This document shows positions 31,836 through 41,582 of a DNA stretch of 64,000 nt, in pieces; within the stretch, counting starts at the first letter, position 1; every line of letters starts with the position of its first letter. Source of the DNA: RGIG5299 sp045542315 (GTDB lineage: Bacteria > Bacillota > Clostridia > Oscillospirales > RGIG5299). The position numbers were made by a program, and so were the translations under genes. The notes under the pieces were generated by a model. The model made no database searches. It worked only from the letters and a program-made list of their open reading frames with translations, and was not told the origin of the DNA. The DNA is taken from positions 11,627-75,626 of the forward strand of contig JAZQKU010000043.1 of assembly GCA_045542315.1 (NCBI GenBank), read 5' to 3'.

Positions 31836-32771
31836 TTGAATTACGAATCTACAAAGGTCATTGTAAAAGACCCTTTCAAAAAACGCGTTATTGAAAAGCT
31901 TAAGGATATACGCAGAGGATTCAGACATATCACTCCGGGCTGGGTAATGCTTTACGTATTTATGATATTACTCGCAGTCTTTTGTCTCCTCCCCATCGTA
32001 TATATGATTTCGGCTTCCTTGAAGCCCTACGACGAGCTTTTCTACTTCCCGCCGAGATTCTTCGTTGAAAAGCCCACCTTCGATAACTTCACAAATCTTT
32101 TCTCGGCACTTTCAAACTCCACCGTTCCCTTTACCCGTTATCTCTTTAACAGTATCGTGATCACGGTGGCAACCGTTGTCGGCACCTGCCTTGTTTGCTC
32201 GATGGGTGCTTACGGTCTTTCAAAGTTTAAGATCCCCGGCGGCAATACGATATTCAATATCATCATTGCTACCCTTATGTTCTCCCCCTACGTAACGAGA
32301 ATCCCCTCCTTCCTCGTTGTTTCCAACCTGGGATTGCTTGACAGCTTTGCGGGTATCGTTATAGTTTCGGTAGGTACCTCGAGTAACTTCTTCCTTATGA
32401 AGCAGTTTATCGACCAGTATCCCTACGAGCTTATAGAGGCGGCGAGAATAGACGGCGCAGGCGAATTCAGAATATTCTGGAAGATCGTTATGCCCGCACA
32501 GAAGCCGGCGCTCTCCGCACTTATAGTTTTCTCCTTCGTTGCGTCGTGGAACGATTACTTTACTCCCCTTATATTCCTCTCGCAGCAGTCGATGAGAACT
32601 CTCCCGTTGGCACTCCAGAGCCTTGCGGGCGGCGCGGGCGCAGCAACACTTGCAACCGCAGGTATTACCGCAGCGGCGTCACTCCTTATGACACTCCCCG
32701 TTGTAGTAATATTCGTTATAATGCAGCGTAAGGTTATTGAAACGATGACCTATGCAGGTATTAAGGGTTAA
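31836..32771 (+). CDS. CUT1-type sugar ABC permease, first pair, subunit B
   Basis: The 311-residue MalG/LplC-class permease has six helices and the EAA loop E-A-A-R-I-D-G-A near residue 205. The start is TTG at 31836, supported by AAAGGAGG 9 bp upstream. It forms the first permease pair with the preceding gene. Confidence 0.88.
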   Translation: MNYESTKVIVKDPFKKRVIEKLKDIRRGFRHITPGWVMLYVFMILLAVFCLLPIVYMISASLKPYDELFYFPPRFFVEKPTFDNFTNLFSALSNSTVPFTRYLFNSIVITVATVVGTCLVCSMGAYGLSKFKIPGGNTIFNIIIATLMFSPYVTRIPSFLVVSNLGLLDSFAGIVIVSVGTSSNFFLMKQFIDQYPYELIEAARIDGAGEFRIFWKIVMPAQKPALSALIVFSFVASWNDYFTPLIFLSQQSMRTLPLALQSLAGGAGAATLATAGITAAASLLMTLPVVVIFVIMQRKVIETMTYAGIKG

Positions 32772-32784
32772 GGAGGAACTGAAG

Positions 32785-35163
32785 ATGAAAAAAGCAAAGC
32801 GTATAATCAGTGCCCTCCTTGCAGCTCTTATGCTTGTCGTTCTCCTCACCACGAGTGTAGGAGCGGCAAGCAACAGCTACATTCCCAACGGCACCGACGG
32901 AAAGACCTCCATACCCACCACCTATAGCGTTGAAACCGTTATAATGGAGATCGAGGTCAAAAAGCAGTTTACCTATAATAAGGTAACGGCAACTCATAAG
33001 GTCACCGATGACGAAGGCTTTACCTACGAGGTAAACGAGTGGGAAACCCTCACCTTCGAGCCCGGCGACATTATTGAATTGTCCTCACCCGAGGATCTCT
33101 TTATCGACAACGAAAACAATATGTACGTTGCCGACACCAAAAACGGCAGAATACTCAAGTTCAACCGCGATCAGGAGCTTCTCGGAATCTGGACCGGCGT
33201 TATCGCAGATAACGTTAAGACTGCCATAAAAGGCACCGGTGAAAACGCACAGAAAAAAGAAGTCATCGTTGAAGACGAATTTATCGGCTTTGCCGATCCC
33301 AAGGGCGTATTCGTTGCAGACTTTGAAAACAACACCGTTTACGTTGCAGACACCGGTAACAGAAGAATCGTTGCCCTCAATCAGGAGGACGGCTCTTGCG
33401 TAAGAATTTACGGCGTTCCGAAGTCCGACCTCATTATCGACGAGGAGATCCAGAACAACTATTCTCCCGCAAAGATAGTAAAGACCAAGACCGGCTGGCT
33501 CTACGTTGTTGTTAAGGAAGCGGTCATGACCCTTGACGATAACAACGTTTTCCAGGGCTACTACGGTCAGGCAGCGGTTGCATTCGACCTTGAGCTTGCT
33601 ATCTACCGTGCACTCGGCCTTCAGGAGTATATTGACAGACAGGCAAAGACCTATGCAAGCTTCTATTTGAATATAACCCTCGGAAACGACGGAATGATCT
33701 ACGCCGTTACCCAGGATAACCTCGGCGGCGAGGTAAAGAAGCTTAACTCCGTAGGCGATAACATTTACAAGAACTACGGCGGCGTCGGCGGCGGAAGCAT
33801 CTACGATTCACTCGTTGCAAGCTTCTTCTCAAGCGCCACAAACCCCTTGGCTCTCCTCTTTGCAAAGACCAACATTCTCGGTGAGACCTTCTGGTTCGGC
33901 GAGCGTGTTAACGAGGACGGCCTCTACACCTTCCCCGTATTCGCAGATATCTGCGTTAATAACGACGGTATCGTAACCGTTCTGGAAAGAAACAACGGTA
34001 AGCTTTATCAGTACGACGCAGAGGGCAACTGCCTCACCGTTTTCGGCGGACTCGGCGCTTCGAAGGGTACCTTCGAATATCCCGAATCACTCGCTACCGA
34101 CTCTGAAGGCAACATCTACGTTCTTGATAAGAACTTAAACTCCATTCAGATATTCAAGCCCACTGCCTTCATCAAGCTCGTTCACTCTGCTGTTAAGCAG
34201 TATTCAGAGGGTCAGTACGACGCAGCCTCCGAGACCTGGAAGGAAGTCCTCAAGATGACCTCCACCTACGATATGGCTCACGTCGGCCTTGCAAAGACCG
34301 AATTCAAGGACGGCAACTACGACAAGGCAATGGACCTCTACTATCTCGCACAGGACCGTGCAGGCTATTCGCAGGCATTCTCCGAATGGCGCCGCGAGGC
34401 ATTCAGAAACTATTTCCCCCTTATTATAATAGGTATAGCGGCAATAGGATTTGCATTTATAATGCTCATTAAGGGCATCAACAAGACCGCAGACCTTGCT
34501 CTCTCCTTCTCCTCCGAGGAAGGCAGAAAGAAATGGTCGGCAAAGAAGAACGCGCAGATATTCGTTGGAACGATACGCTCGCCCTTCAAGCTGTTTGACA
34601 GCGTAAAGGGTGCAAACGCAAAGCTTATGTGGTGGCCTCCGATAGTGGTTTACGCTCTCGTGGTCGTTGTAAGAATCGCTTACATCTTCCTCGTCCACTA
34701 CCCGCTTGCGGATATCGAGCCCAGAAACGCAAACATTCTTCTTGAAATAATCAAGATGCTCATTCTCCCGATTACCTGGTCTGCCGCATCTATCGCGGTA
34801 ACCTCTATCTGGGACGGTGAATCGAGATTCAAGGAAATCTTCTATGCAACCGCAATGGCACAGATTCCTTACATCTTCGTAACCACCCTTCTCATTCCCT
34901 TGAGCCACGGCCTCTGCCAGGAAGAATACGATATTTACAGCTCTCTTATTCAGATAGCTTCTTATTGGGTAATATTCCTCATGCTCGGATCGCTCAAGAG
35001 TCTTAACGATTACAGCGTTGGAAAGACCATCCGCGTTGCAATAGTAATTCTTATTATGATGGCTCTTATCTGGCTCGTATGTATCCTCGGCGTCACCCTC
35101 ATCGGCCAGGTTATCAACTTCTTCGAGAGCATTGCTCTTGAAATCCGAATGATGTTACTGTAA
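32785..35163 (+). CDS. NHL-repeat/TPR protein with C-terminal Yip1 membrane domain
   Basis: The 792-residue protein starts with a signal peptide (about 1-29). Residues about 95-480 form an NHL-type beta-propeller, with repeated N-x-Y-V-A-D-T-x-N-x-R blades; about 490-565 is TPR-like (E-G-Q-Y-D-A-A, D-G-N-Y-D-K-A). A membrane helix at about 570-592 leads to a Yip1-family domain of about five helices (615-792). I infer an extracellular sensor or scaffold tied to a membrane domain. AAGGAGG precedes ATG 32785. The gene lies between two permease sets in one operon. Confidence 0.78.
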   Translation: MKKAKRIISALLAALMLVVLLTTSVGAASNSYIPNGTDGKTSIPTTYSVETVIMEIEVKKQFTYNKVTATHKVTDDEGFTYEVNEWETLTFEPGDIIELSSPEDLFIDNENNMYVADTKNGRILKFNRDQELLGIWTGVIADNVKTAIKGTGENAQKKEVIVEDEFIGFADPKGVFVADFENNTVYVADTGNRRIVALNQEDGSCVRIYGVPKSDLIIDEEIQNNYSPAKIVKTKTGWLYVVVKEAVMTLDDNNVFQGYYGQAAVAFDLELAIYRALGLQEYIDRQAKTYASFYLNITLGNDGMIYAVTQDNLGGEVKKLNSVGDNIYKNYGGVGGGSIYDSLVASFFSSATNPLALLFAKTNILGETFWFGERVNEDGLYTFPVFADICVNNDGIVTVLERNNGKLYQYDAEGNCLTVFGGLGASKGTFEYPESLATDSEGNIYVLDKNLNSIQIFKPTAFIKLVHSAVKQYSEGQYDAASETWKEVLKMTSTYDMAHVGLAKTEFKDGNYDKAMDLYYLAQDRAGYSQAFSEWRREAFRNYFPLIIIGIAAIGFAFIMLIKGINKTADLALSFSSEEGRKKWSAKKNAQIFVGTIRSPFKLFDSVKGANAKLMWWPPIVVYALVVVVRIAYIFLVHYPLADIEPRNANILLEIIKMLILPITWSAASIAVTSIWDGESRFKEIFYATAMAQIPYIFVTTLLIPLSHGLCQEEYDIYSSLIQIASYWVIFLMLGSLKSLNDYSVGKTIRVAIVILIMMALIWLVCILGVTLIGQVINFFESIALEIRMMLL

Positions 35164-35178
35164 AGGAGGCAATGAATT

Positions 35179-38100
35179 ATGAAATTTAAAAAGTTTTTAG
35201 CTGTTTTATCAGTTCTCGTAATGGTTTTACCCCTTTTCTCGTTCATGGCCTCTGCCGATACAAAGGCTGACAAGGAAGTTTACGAATTCCCCGCACAAAG
35301 CCTTGCCGAGCTTGAAATCGATTGGGATAACCCCATTGCGGAAAACGGCAGCCTTAAAATGTACTTCGTACGTTACAGCGGCCTTGCAAAGGAAACCCAA
35401 TTTGCCGCAGATAAGGTCATAGTTGACCGCCTCACCGGCATTACCGACGCTATTTATATAGAAGAGGTCGGTGAGACAAGACCCTCCGGACTTATCGTTG
35501 GCGGAATGATAACTCCCGCAAACGGTATAACGAGCGACCTTCAAAAGGCAAATTTTGCCGCAGGCACTCTCGTTACCGAGATCGACGATCAGCCCATCAC
35601 CTCTATTGAGGACTACGTTAAGGTTCTTGAATCAAAGAAGCTTGGCGATAAGATCAAGCTTTCCTACGTTAACAGAAGCGGCGACAAGAACGACTCTGCC
35701 AGCGAAACGATTACCGATGAAAACGCTACCGCTCCCAAGTCGCTCGTAATGAAGGACTATTACAAGCAGAACCTTACCACCAACGAATTCGGCGTGGTTC
35801 TCGGAAGCCTTAAGGTTCCCGAGGGAATGACCGAGGCTGAGTTCAAAAAGATCGTTAAGGCTCCCGCAGGCGCAATTATCGTAGGCGCCGAGTATAAGGT
35901 TGAGATCAAAAAGGCAAGCGGCGCTGCGATCAAGGACCCCGCAACCGGCGAAGCTCCCGCAAGCAACAAGGGAGAACAGAAGATCAAAGAAGTCGAGTCT
36001 GTCGATCAGCTTATTGAGTTTATCGAAAACTTCGAAAGAGATTATGCATATTACACCGGCATCCGCCAGGAGAAAAACACCATCTCCGTTTCCTTCAAGA
36101 TAACCTATCAGTTTTACGAGGAAAAGAGCGCTACCGTTACCGCAGGCGTTCAGACCGATTCACTTTTCGTTCTCGACAGCCAGAATCCCGAGGCTCCCTA
36201 TCTTTGGAGAGCGGGCGTTGACGAGACCGAGTACGACATCGCAGACCCCAACATCGTAGGACGTTGGAAGAACATTATGAGATCTCTCGTAGTTCTTTAT
36301 GCCGACCAGCTTCGCGCAGAGTCTGCTACCGGTACAAAGGTAACCTACTCCTCTGCAGACGATAAGGAATGCACAACGAACTACGCCGTTAAAAACGGCA
36401 AGCTTATTTACAGCGTTGATTTCAAAAACGCAGAGATAAAATTCGACGTTGAGTTCGGTCTTGTTGACGGAAGCTTCTACGGAAAGATCCTTAATAAATC
36501 CATCAGCGAATACGACGACGGCGAAGGCGCAAAGAGAATAATCGATATTGAGCTTATGCCCTTCTTCGGAGCGGTAAACAGCGTAAGAAACGGTTATTCC
36601 ATCGTTCCCGACGGCTCGGGCATGATGATAAACTTTGCCGAAAACGTAAACAGCATCTACGCCAAGGAATACGCCTTCTCGGTTGGCGGAAGCGATATTC
36701 TTGATATGGATAAATACCTCAAGAATAAAAACCTTCTCGAAAACACCAACCTTCCCGTATTCGGTATGGCAAACCTCGATAAAAACGTTGCATTCGTCGG
36801 TTATTCGGCTACGGCTGACGCCGAGGCTTCGGTAATTACCTCTCCCGCAGGCTATGCGGTTGATATCTACCGTTCTTCTCTCCGCTTCCGTTACCGCTAC
36901 ACCACCGATATTCTCGCAACCAACATCACCACCACCGGCGCAGGAAATGCGATCGACCGTACCCAGAACCTCAATATCAAGCGTATTGCAGGTAAGAGAT
37001 ACACCAACGAGATCGTTTGCGATAAGGACCATGAGGTTCGCTACAAGCTCCTCTCGGGTGAAAACGCAAACTACAGCGGAATGGCTAACGCCTACAGAAG
37101 CTACCTCATTGCAAACGGCGATCTCAAGAAGAATATTCTCGCAAACGAGGATATGCCCATAATGATCGACTTCTTTATGGCAACCTGGGAAAGCCAGATA
37201 CTCTTTACAAAGATCGTAAAGATGACCTCTTTTGCAGACGCAAAGGAAATTGCCGCTGACCTTTATGATAACGGCGTTACCAACATTTACGCAAACTTCG
37301 TTGGCTACGTCAAGGGCGGTTACGGCAAGAACCCGAGAATCTGGCCTATTGAAAATGCAATAGGCGGCGCAAACGGCGCAAGAGATTTTGCCGAGTTTGC
37401 AGATGCAAAGAATATCAAATCGCTTCTTTCGATCGAGCCTATTCTTGCTTCTCTCGATAACGGCGGCTTCTCAACCAAGAACGATATCGTAAACTTCGGT
37501 AACTCCGTTGCAGTTTCCGATAAGAAGGGCGATAAGTATTTCCTTAACGCTCCCGCAGTTTTGAAGAAGCTCAACGGCTTCACCAAAAACGTTGATTCCA
37601 TCAACTTCAGCGGCGTTGCTCTTGAGACCATAGGCAATATGCTCACCCAGAACTACAAGGGTAAGGCGCTTATCGAAACCAGAACCGACACCTTGAACAG
37701 ATGGGACGAGGCTCTTAAGAATCTTTCGGAAAAGACCGATATGCTCGCAGTAGAGGGCGCATCGCTTTACAGCCTTAAGTATTCGAACCACATTCTCGGA
37801 ATGCCCAACAAGTCTTCCGAATATCACATCACCTATAAGTCGGTTCCCTTCGTTCAGCTTATACTTCACGGCTTTGTAACCTACACCGACGAGCCTATCA
37901 ACCTCTTCTACGACCAGAACGTCCAGAAGCTTCAGCTCATTGAGTACGGTTGCATTCCTTACTACAAGATAACCAAGGAAGCCACCGAGAAGCTTAAGCT
38001 TGCTGATTATAACGAGCTCTTCTCCTCCGAGTATTCGCAGTGGAAAGAGGATATCGTATCCTTCTACACGGAATGCAACGAAAAGCTTGCAGAGGTCTGG

Positions 38101-38247
38101 AATCAGCCGATGGTATATCACGAAAATAACGGCACCACAGCTATAGTAAGATATGAAAACGGCAAAACTCTTCTTATCAACTATACCGCAGCCGAGCTTG
38201 TGATCGAAGGCGTCACCGTTGGCGCATACGATTACGAGGTTAAATGA
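35179..38247 (+). CDS. DUF5696 exported protein with N-terminal PDZ-like segment
   Basis: The 1,022-residue protein has a signal peptide (about 1-27), then a segment at about 105-165 that reads like a PDZ domain (A-G-T-L-V-T-E-I-D-D-Q-P-I-T-S, then K-L-G-D-K-I-K-L-S-Y). The rest, from about 430 to the end, fits DUF5696, a large domain seen beside carbohydrate ABC transporters and suspected to be a glycosidase-like barrel. No lipobox or wall anchor is visible. AAAGGAGG precedes the ATG. The stop overlaps the next start (ATGA). Confidence 0.75.
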   Translation: MKFKKFLAVLSVLVMVLPLFSFMASADTKADKEVYEFPAQSLAELEIDWDNPIAENGSLKMYFVRYSGLAKETQFAADKVIVDRLTGITDAIYIEEVGETRPSGLIVGGMITPANGITSDLQKANFAAGTLVTEIDDQPITSIEDYVKVLESKKLGDKIKLSYVNRSGDKNDSASETITDENATAPKSLVMKDYYKQNLTTNEFGVVLGSLKVPEGMTEAEFKKIVKAPAGAIIVGAEYKVEIKKASGAAIKDPATGEAPASNKGEQKIKEVESVDQLIEFIENFERDYAYYTGIRQEKNTISVSFKITYQFYEEKSATVTAGVQTDSLFVLDSQNPEAPYLWRAGVDETEYDIADPNIVGRWKNIMRSLVVLYADQLRAESATGTKVTYSSADDKECTTNYAVKNGKLIYSVDFKNAEIKFDVEFGLVDGSFYGKILNKSISEYDDGEGAKRIIDIELMPFFGAVNSVRNGYSIVPDGSGMMINFAENVNSIYAKEYAFSVGGSDILDMDKYLKNKNLLENTNLPVFGMANLDKNVAFVGYSATADAEASVITSPAGYAVDIYRSSLRFRYRYTTDILATNITTTGAGNAIDRTQNLNIKRIAGKRYTNEIVCDKDHEVRYKLLSGENANYSGMANAYRSYLIANGDLKKNILANEDMPIMIDFFMATWESQILFTKIVKMTSFADAKEIAADLYDNGVTNIYANFVGYVKGGYGKNPRIWPIENAIGGANGARDFAEFADAKNIKSLLSIEPILASLDNGGFSTKNDIVNFGNSVAVSDKKGDKYFLNAPAVLKKLNGFTKNVDSINFSGVALETIGNMLTQNYKGKALIETRTDTLNRWDEALKNLSEKTDMLAVEGASLYSLKYSNHILGMPNKSSEYHITYKSVPFVQLILHGFVTYTDEPINLFYDQNVQKLQLIEYGCIPYYKITKEATEKLKLADYNELFSSEYSQWKEDIVSFYTECNEKLAEVWNQPMVYHENNGTTAIVRYENGKTLLINYTAAELVIEGVTVGAYDYEVK

Positions 38248-39380
38248 AAAGGGGTGAAGAAGAATTGAAAAACGATGAGAATAAAAACCTCGCGGAGTCG
38301 GCAGAGAATATTGCTCCCGTTTCCGAAAAGGTAGAAACCAAAAAAGAAAAGGCTCCCAAAGCTCCCAAAGCCCCCAAGGCTCCCAAGGAGAAGAAGGTAA
38401 AGGCCAAAAAAGAACCCAAGCCCTATAAGGACCCCTCAAAGTTTACCGTATGGCTCAAGAGAAAGATAGATCTTGAAAAGAGAGCAGCTCTTGAAGGATA
38501 TTTCTTCACCACGCCTCTTATAATCGGTCTTTTGGTCTTCTTTGCATTCCCCTTAGGTCTCTCGATTGTTTTAAGCTTCTCGGAGCTTGAAAAAATGGTT
38601 GGCTTTGAAATGCACTGGATAGGCTTTAAAAACTACATCGACGTTGTTTTGAACGACGTGCGCTTCACAACGGCGCTTGGCGAGATCTTCTCCGATACCT
38701 TTATTAAAATTCCTCTTATAATTGTTTTCGCGCTTCTTCTTTCAATAATTATAAGCAGAAACATAAAGGGAAAAGGCTTCTTCCGAGTAGTATTCTTCCT
38801 CCCCTTCATATTGGGAACCGGATACGTTCTTGAGCAGCTTTATTCACTCGGCGTTGTGTCGCAGGCTCTTTCACTTGACTCCTCGTCGCTCATTCCTCCC
38901 TCGGTTATCGCTTACCTCGGCGGCGACTTTACCGCAATGGTAAACGAGTTCCTCGGAATAATCGTTTCGGTTCTGTGGTCCTGCAGCGTTCAGATACTTA
39001 TGTTCCTTTCGGGACTTCAGAGCATTTCGCCCACTCTTTACGAGTCTGCCGGCGTTGACGGCGCTACCGAGTGGGAAAAATTCTGGAAGATAACTCTTCC
39101 GATGATAATGCCCATCATGGTCGTTAACATCATCTACTCTATCTGCGATTCCTTCGTAAATGTTGAGAACGGAGTTCTCACCCTTATTAAGGACCTCACC
39201 TACGGTGCAGGCGCACAGATGGAAAAGGCAGCCGCAATTTCCTGGATCTACACACTTATTATAATGGCATTCGTCGGCATAGTCTTCCTCTTCCTCGGAA
39301 GAAGCTACGGATCAGATACTACGAAAGGAGCGAATGAACGTGCAATCAGAAAAGCTAAAAAGCGCCGCTATAATTGGTAA
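38244..39380 (+). CDS. CUT1-type sugar ABC permease, second pair, subunit A
   Basis: The 378-residue permease has a long charged N-terminal extension (about 1-75) with four A-P-K repeats, then six membrane helices. The EAA loop reads E-S-A-G-V-D-G-A. A start at TTG 38265 behind AGGGGTG is also possible and would shorten it by seven residues. It begins the second permease pair of the operon. Confidence 0.86.
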   Translation: MKRGEEELKNDENKNLAESAENIAPVSEKVETKKEKAPKAPKAPKAPKEKKVKAKKEPKPYKDPSKFTVWLKRKIDLEKRAALEGYFFTTPLIIGLLVFFAFPLGLSIVLSFSELEKMVGFEMHWIGFKNYIDVVLNDVRFTTALGEIFSDTFIKIPLIIVFALLLSIIISRNIKGKGFFRVVFFLPFILGTGYVLEQLYSLGVVSQALSLDSSSLIPPSVIAYLGGDFTAMVNEFLGIIVSVLWSCSVQILMFLSGLQSISPTLYESAGVDGATEWEKFWKITLPMIMPIMVVNIIYSICDSFVNVENGVLTLIKDLTYGAGAQMEKAAAISWIYTLIIMAFVGIVFLFLGRSYGSDTTKGANERAIRKAKKRRYNW

Positions 39381-40365
39381 GCTCTTTAAGAGAGAGCCCA
39401 AGCCCAAAAAGCCCCGCATGACAAAGGAAGAATTCGTGCAGACCTATAAGCGCAAGATCAAGCAGCCTCAGTTCTGGGGTTCCGTCGGTCTTAATATAGG
39501 AATGTATATCCTTCTTATCGGTATTGCATTCATCTTCCTTTACCCCTTTATATTTATGATAATAACCTCCTTGAAATCCAATTCCGACCTTATCGACCCC
39601 ACCATCGGTTGGATTCCGAGATATCTTCGCTGGGAAAACTATGCAATGGCGTTTAAGCTTATGGGCTTTACCAAATATATCGGTAACTCGGTGCTTATCA
39701 CTCTTGTATGTACCCTCGGTCATCTTATATCCTGCACCTTCGTAGGATACGGTCTTGCGAGATTTAAATTCAAGGGAAGAGGACTTCTTTTCTTCCTCGT
39801 TATCCTTACCATTATAATCCCGATTCAGACCACCATCACTCCCAGCTACATTATGTTTGCAAACATCAAGTGGCTCAATACCTTCCTTCCCACCTTCGTA
39901 CCCTCCTTCCTCGGACTCGGACTTAAGGGCGGTCTCTTCATCTTCCTTGCAAGAAACTTCCTTTTAGGACTCCCGAAGGAAATGGAAGAAGCAGCGAGAA
40001 TCGACGGATGCTCTTTCATCGGCATATTCTTCAGAATAGTTGTTCCGATAGTAAGACCTCTTCTTCTCGTTATTCTCGTTCTTTCGCTCGTTTGGCACTG
40101 GAACGATTACTATGAGCCCTCGCTCTACTTCAAGCAGGATATGCAGCCTCTCTCAACCGGTATTAAAGAGCTTATAACTCTTTCGAAGCTTACCGACGAA
40201 GAACGCGAGAGAATTCTCGGACGTCCCGTAACCGACGACGATATAGTTAACACCGCAACGGTTATGGCGGGAAGCTTCATTACCCTTACTCCCCTTATCG
40301 TAATGTTCATGTTCTTACAGAAGCAGTTCATTCAGGGCGTTGAGAGAACGGGTCTTGTTGAATAA
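39334..40365 (+). CDS. CUT1-type sugar ABC permease, second pair, subunit B
   Basis: The 343-residue MalG-class permease has six helices and the EAA loop E-A-A-R-I-D-G-C near 228. The ATG follows AAAGGAGCG and overlaps the preceding gene by 47 bp, so the two are translationally coupled. No ATP-binding subunit is encoded in the operon; a shared MsmX-type ATPase elsewhere is inferred. Confidence 0.87.
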   Translation: MNVQSEKLKSAAIIGKLFKREPKPKKPRMTKEEFVQTYKRKIKQPQFWGSVGLNIGMYILLIGIAFIFLYPFIFMIITSLKSNSDLIDPTIGWIPRYLRWENYAMAFKLMGFTKYIGNSVLITLVCTLGHLISCTFVGYGLARFKFKGRGLLFFLVILTIIIPIQTTITPSYIMFANIKWLNTFLPTFVPSFLGLGLKGGLFIFLARNFLLGLPKEMEEAARIDGCSFIGIFFRIVVPIVRPLLLVILVLSLVWHWNDYYEPSLYFKQDMQPLSTGIKELITLSKLTDEERERILGRPVTDDDIVNTATVMAGSFITLTPLIVMFMFLQKQFIQGVERTGLVE

Positions 40366-40371
40366 TCAATA

Positions 40372-40407
40372 ATTCTCCGCCGATGCATAACGGCATTGGC
40401 GGAGAAT
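40372..40407 (+). terminator. Intercistronic hairpin before the amidohydrolase gene
   Basis: ATTCTCCGCC and GGCGGAGAAT form a strong stem with an inner GATGC/GCAT extension. It lacks a clear T-run, so it may be a partial terminator or an RNA-stability element. Confidence 0.5.
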
Positions 40408-40437
40408 AAAAGCAAAAACAGAAAGAACGGTGTAAAA

Positions 40438-41214
40438 ATGATTATAGACGCACACGCACACATCGGCGAGATAAAGGACTTTCTTTGCTTTGACCCGTCG
40501 GTTGAAAACCTTTTAAAGAGAATGGACGAGCTTAAGGTTGACGTCGTTATCAATGCAGACTATTACGGTCTTGACGTTCCGGATTTTGACCGCGGCGCAG
40601 AGGTAAGCATCAATCTTTACAACGTTTCAAACGGAAAGCTCGTAAACTATTTCAACTATAACCCCAAGCATATGGAAAAATGCCTCGAGGTCATTGAGAA
40701 ATATCACGATCATCCCGCATTCGTTGGCATAAAGATCCACCCCTCCATGCACCACATCTTTGCAGACGACGAAAGCTACCGTCCCGTTTGGGAGATCGCA
40801 AAGAAATACGACCTTCCCATTATGTCGCACACCTGGGCGCTTTCCGATTACAACCCCCGTCAGAAGTTTGCTGTTCCCGGTCTCTTTGAGAAATATATCA
40901 AAGAATATCCCGAGGTTGACTTCATCTTCGGTCATTCGGGCGGCAGAACAGAGGGTGTAAGAGAGGCTGCGGCCTTGGCTGCAAAATATGCAAACGCATA
41001 CCTCGATATAGCAGGCGATCCTTTTGAGTTCGGCGTTGTTGATTACCTTGTCAAAAACGGCGGCGAGGATAAGGTCCTCTTCGGAACCGACGTTTTCTGG
41101 TTCGACTTTTCTCCCCAGCTCGGAATGGTGCTCGGCGCCAACATTTCCGACGAAGCAAAGGAAAAGGTATTTAAGACAAACGCTCTCAAGGTGTTTAAAA
41201 AGCTTAACAAATAA
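40438..41214 (+). CDS. TIM-barrel amidohydrolase (amidohydrolase_2 type)
   Basis: The 258-residue protein has the metal site of the amidohydrolase superfamily: D-A-H-A-H at residues 4-8, G-I-K-I-H-P near 100, S-H-T near 130, G-H-S-G near 165 and the late F-G-T-D (near 220). It is cytosolic and hydrolyses or decarboxylates a cyclic or acid substrate; which one is unknown. It may process the imported compound. The start at 40438 is chosen over 40396 because the family begins at this M-I-I-D-A-H; the ribosome site is weak. Confidence 0.8.
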   Translation: MIIDAHAHIGEIKDFLCFDPSVENLLKRMDELKVDVVINADYYGLDVPDFDRGAEVSINLYNVSNGKLVNYFNYNPKHMEKCLEVIEKYHDHPAFVGIKIHPSMHHIFADDESYRPVWEIAKKYDLPIMSHTWALSDYNPRQKFAVPGLFEKYIKEYPEVDFIFGHSGGRTEGVREAAALAAKYANAYLDIAGDPFEFGVVDYLVKNGGEDKVLFGTDVFWFDFSPQLGMVLGANISDEAKEKVFKTNALKVFKKLNK

Positions 41215-41220
41215 TCGTAA

Positions 41221-41246
41221 ATCCTCCGCGAAAAGCGGAGGATTTT
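41221..41246 (+). terminator. Terminator after the amidohydrolase gene
   Basis: ATCCTCCGC-GAAAA-GCGGAGGAT followed by TTTATTT. Its stem sequence recurs in the first hairpin of the glmS ribozyme 85 bp downstream. Confidence 0.85.
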
Positions 41247-41253
41247 ATTTGTA

Positions 41254-41282
41254 TTGACATATTTTAAATAGTATGCTATAAT
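41254..41282 (+). promoter_or_regulatory. Sigma-A promoter of glmS
   Basis: Perfect TTGACA (41254-41259) and TATAAT (41277-41282) with a 17-bp spacer. Transcription should begin about 30 bases before the ribozyme cleavage site. Confidence 0.88.
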
Positions 41283-41319
41283 ATTATAAAAGAAAGCAGT
41301 GAATGCAAGGTATATACGT

Positions 41320-41505
41320 AGCGCCGGCTCCGCGAAAAGCGGAGGACGAGGACGGGGATCATCGAAATTTTCGGCGGATATTCCCGCGGCTTGAGGCAGT
41401 CGAAAGACAGAGGCAAATACCCCTGTAAAGGGGCAACAGATCCTGCTGTCACGCCTTTTGCATTCACCTGACTTTTAGGGGCATTAAGCCCCGCGGCAAG
41501 TGAAG
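41320..41505 (+). ncRNA. glmS ribozyme: glmS ribozyme-riboswitch
   Basis: The RNA leader of glmS matches the GlcN6P-activated self-cleaving ribozyme. Cleavage is expected between A41320 and G41321, in front of the conserved GCGCC. P1 is CTCCGC/GCGGAG (41328-41342). The core block GACGAGG...GGGG..ATCATCGAAATTTTCGGCGGAT and TTCCCG (about 41345-41389) is nearly invariant in the family. P4 and P4.1 close with TTCAC/GTGAA and GGGGC/GCCCC (41463-41504). High GlcN6P would trigger cleavage and loss of the mRNA. Confidence 0.93.
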
Positions 41506-41582
41506 CACGCAGTTTAAAAGCTCGCACCTTTTAAGCTGCAGGCTTTGTTGTGCTTGCCTGAAAAAGAAAGGTGGATTTTTTT

